Below, piece after piece: positions 61,656 to 64,000 of a DNA stretch of 64,000 nucleotides; position 1 is the stretch's first letter, and the number at the start of each line of letters is the position of its first letter. Location of the stretch: positions 3,534,001-3,598,000 of the forward strand of contig NZ_CP117880.1 in assembly GCF_028736175.1 (NCBI RefSeq), in the 5' to 3' direction. This DNA comes from Sphingobacterium oryzagri. Lineage in GTDB: Bacteria; Bacteroidota; Bacteroidia; Sphingobacteriales; Sphingobacteriaceae. Under the pieces are notes generated by a model. That model saw only the letters and a list, made by a program, of their open reading frames with translations. It was not told the origin of the DNA and ran no database searches. A program made the position numbers and the translations under genes.

Positions 61656-64000
61656 TTATTTTAAGTTGTACCGCAACGTAATGCCGTAAGTTCTCGGGTC
61701 ACCAATAACGCCGGCATATTGCCCGTAGCTTCCGGGCGCAGCAAGCAATTGCTCATAGTAATCGGTGTTGGCAATATTACGCCCCCAAACGAGTATCGAC
61801 AATCCGTTGGAAGCGCGAAAACCAGCGCGTCCATTGAGCAGGCTGTAGCCTTCGATATTCAAATAGGCCGATGGTGAAGGATTGGATGAAAATGTAGAAC
61901 GATAAAAGATATCAGCACCTAGAAAATAACTTCCGGTCAGTCCGATGAGCTTGCCTTTTTTAGTTACTTCAGCACCAAACGAACCCGACCATTTTGAAAT
62001 ACCTGGCAGCTCTCCACCAGAAATATCTTTGAATGCTTCTGCTCCGCCCACTTCTTCCAAAGGCACAGGGGCGTTGGTGAAGCGTACATATTTGCCATCC
62101 GTGTAGGCGAAGGCTCCATTTAGCGTAAGCGCGTTAAACAAACGGATACTTCCATCTACCTCGACACCTTGCACGCGGACTTGTTCGGCGTTAGCCAAAT
62201 AACCTCGGTTTACGCCTGGATCAGGTGTCTGTACCAATGTTTGGTAATCGCTAATATCTGTTCTGTACACTGTAAAATTTAAGATGGCATTCCGTGTCGG
62301 AATCGTCTTTACGCCAAGCTCTTTGTGATGCACCGCTTCCGGTTTCACGCGCGCAAGATCCAAAAGGACTTCGCCATTGGCCGTTGGCAATCCACCCACA
62401 TTGATACCGATCGGTTTGTAACTCACAGAATACGTAGCAAAAGTGTTCAAACGCGGGTTAAATTTGTATTGTACCGATAATTGACCAGACCAGTTGCCGG
62501 CAGATGCATCGGTATTAAAAGATTGATTGGTGTAAATAGCATTTTTCAACGCGAGCAAAGCAGGGTCATCTGTTTCCAGTCCGCCGTAACGCTGGCGATC
62601 ATAATTTGCCACTTTTTTGTCGTAGTTATAACGTAATCCCGGCAATACATGAAGTTTGTCGGTTACCGACCAGTCGATCTGCGAGTAAGCAGCAAGACTG
62701 GTTGTTTTAATACCATATTGCGTGCGGATACCATAATTGTCAAACAAACCTGGCGTTTGCCACAAGGCGCTTGTCGAGTTTTGCGCAAATCGCCACAAAG
62801 CCGAGCCCGCTTCTTCGGTATGCACCGGATCTGTTCGTAAATCCTGATACAAACCATACAAGCCGACTACGCCCGTGATTCGATCGTTGATTTTTCCGGA
62901 ATACCGAAACTCCTGCGACCATTGATCGTGCACCGAGTTACCTGCCGAAACCGTGAAGACCGGTAAACCCAGATAATCGCGGTCGTTTAGCGGCACCCAA
63001 TTCCAATAACGCCATGCAGAAGTCGACGTCAGCGTACCGTTTCCGATTTTGATATCGGCATTTAGCGAGATGCCGCCCAACGCATTATCTGCTTTCGATT
63101 GCGTATCCAAATCAACTTTTCTTTCAAAAGCACTAGCGTAAGGCAACGTGTAGCCCAAGTCGGCTATAATGGCGTTAAATTGTCGGTAATCTGCGCGCTG
63201 CGTTTGCACCACACCCGCTACACCCCAACCATAACCATCTGGTTTTTGAGCGGTCGCATCCGCAGCTAACACAAGCTTAATATTCTCATTCGGTGTGTAC
63301 AACAACTGTCCGCGAAAACCCAGGTTATTCATATCATTTATCGCACGATTGGTATGCACATTATACAGTGTCCCGTTACGCTGCGTGCCTGAAAATGAAA
63401 CACGCGCCGCCAAATTTTTTGTGATCGGACCGGTCAAGGATGTTTTTGCCTGAATAAATCCGTAGTTACCATAGCTTAATTCGAAATTTGCTTCCGGACT
63501 AAATTGTGGCAACCGCGAGGTGATGTTGAACGCGCCGGCCGTTGTGTTCTTTCCAAACAATGTTCCTTGTGGACCACGTAAAACCTCTATTTGTTCTATA
63601 TCTATAAAATCCAGCCAGGTTGCAGCAGGTCGCGCGATGTATACGCCATCCAGGTAAAAACCCACACCAGGATCTATACCGTCATTTGTCAAACCATATG
63701 TCGATCCTAAACCGCGGATATTCAAAGTGGTATTACGCGCGTTGGAGGTGTACAACTGTACTGTGGGCACCAATTCTTTCAAACGATTGACATTAAAGGC
63801 TCCCGCATCTTCAATGGCGCTACCGCGAATAAGGGAAACGGGAATCGGAATATCTTGCAGTTGCTCACGGCGGCGTCGCGATGTCACAACAACCTCGCTG
63901 ATGCTTTCCGCGATCGGCTTAAGCTCAATAACAGATGGCGAAGTAGAAACCACGATTGTCTGCTTTTCATAACCCACATAAGATAAAATAATAGTAAACG
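61656..64000 (-). CDS. TonB-dependent receptor, N-terminus beyond the window
   Basis: The open frame continues past 64000: the last codons read FTIILSYVGYEKQ, the end of a carboxypeptidase-regulatory-like domain. The apparent start at 63977 is a GTG inside this domain. The seen part (about 780 residues) includes the plug (EVVVTSRRRREQL, LNIRGLGSTYGLTNDGIDP, VLRGPQGTLFGKNTTAGAFNI) and a barrel ending in LRYNLK. The plug resembles CirA/FecA-like siderophore or vitamin receptors, especially the PQGTLFGKNT group, not SusC. It has no SusD neighbour in view. Substrate unknown. Confidence 0.9.
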   Translation of the reverse strand, partial: FTIILSYVGYEKQTIVVSTSPSVIELKPIAESISEVVVTSRRRREQLQDIPIPVSLIRGSAIEDAGAFNVNRLKELVPTVQLYTSNARNTTLNIRGLGSTYGLTNDGIDPGVGFYLDGVYIARPAATWLDFIDIEQIEVLRGPQGTLFGKNTTAGAFNITSRLPQFSPEANFELSYGNYGFIQAKTSLTGPITKNLAARVSFSGTQRNGTLYNVHTNRAINDMNNLGFRGQLLYTPNENIKLVLAADATAQKPDGYGWGVAGVVQTQRADYRQFNAIIADLGYTLPYASAFERKVDLDTQSKADNALGGISLNADIKIGNGTLTSTSAWRYWNWVPLNDRDYLGLPVFTVSAGNSVHDQWSQEFRYSGKINDRITGVVGLYGLYQDLRTDPVHTEEAGSALWRFAQNSTSALWQTPGLFDNYGIRTQYGIKTTSLAAYSQIDWSVTDKLHVLPGLRYNYDKKVANYDRQRYGGLETDDPALLALKNAIYTNQSFNTDASAGNWSGQLSVQYKFNPRLNTFATYSVSYKPIGINVGGLPTANGEVLLDLARVKPEAVHHKELGVKTIPTRNAILNFTVYRTDISDYQTLVQTPDPGVNRGYLANAEQVRVQGVEVDGSIRLFNALTLNGAFAYTDGKYVRFTNAPVPLEEVGGAEAFKDISGGELPGISKWSGSFGAEVTKKGKLIGLTGSYFLGADIFYRSTFSSNPSPSAYLNIEGYSLLNGRAGFRASNGLSILVWGRNIANTDYYEQLLAAPGSYGQYAGVIGDPRTYGITLRYNLK

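Noticed and set aside
61656..63977. Treating the TonB receptor as complete from the GTG at 63977
   Set aside because: The frame stays open to the window edge and the preceding codons read as the end of a carboxypeptidase-regulatory-like domain, so the gene is cut by the window.

Overview
The window reads as a chromosomal segment of a Bacteroidetes bacterium, most likely family Sphingobacteriaceae (Sphingobacterium/Pedobacter-like). The grounds are three SusC/SusD outer-membrane pairs, FecR/ECF-sigma pairs, a 7TMR-DISM receptor, a DUF3857-transglutaminase protein, promoters with the Bacteroidetes -7 box TAnnTTTG (several with a TTG 20 bases upstream), and moderate GC. The genus is inferred from gene content only. 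No rRNA, tRNA, CRISPR array, complete insertion sequence or phage module was seen.

Layout. 1-9.2 kb: a membrane receptor fused to a LuxR-type DNA-binding domain, a siderophore-type TonB receptor, a histidine kinase, a TPR histidine kinase/NarL-type regulator pair and a lipoprotein. 9.4-13.4 kb: an SDR oxidoreductase, a DinB-like protein, a PepSY-like lipoprotein and a membrane LytTR regulator. 14-23 kb (minus strand): ECF sigma, FecR, SusC, SusD, metallophosphoesterase, type I phosphodiesterase. 23.1-31.8 kb (minus): SusC, SusD, two surface lipoproteins and a GH43 arabinanase-like enzyme. 32.5-41.2 kb (minus): ECF sigma, FecR, SusC, SusD and a GDPD-alkaline phosphatase fusion. 41.7-43.2 kb: a gene-free mosaic of long hairpin repeats. 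43.4-46.1 kb: a VOC dioxygenase, an alpha/beta hydrolase, a degenerate receiver and a Crp/Fnr regulator. 46.7-58.2 kb: a rhomboid, an XRE regulator, secreted proteins of unknown role, a DinB protein, a retropepsin-PDZ protein, a transglutaminase, SurE and a lipid-kinase-like protein. 58.2-59.7 kb: AT-rich and almost gene-free, with a candidate small RNA and a 40-residue membrane peptide. 59.7-64 kb: an ABC exporter pair and a TonB receptor cut by the window edge.

How the genes fit together. Two of the three Sus loci end in phosphoester hydrolases instead of glycosidases and carry their own ECF/FecR switch, suggesting capture and dephosphorylation of organic phosphate compounds at the cell surface. 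The third is a conventional arabinan-type locus with no linked regulator but with two matching dyads upstream of its SusC gene.

Most unusual observation: two 38-codon genes, 9.2 kb apart, too short for routine gene callers. They encode nearly identical peptides, differ mainly at synonymous positions over the first 27 codons, share a sigma-54-like promoter at the same distance from the start codon, share TACGCAWW repeats upstream, and each ends in its own terminator. Each lies beside and divergent from a Sus locus. No function is known to me.
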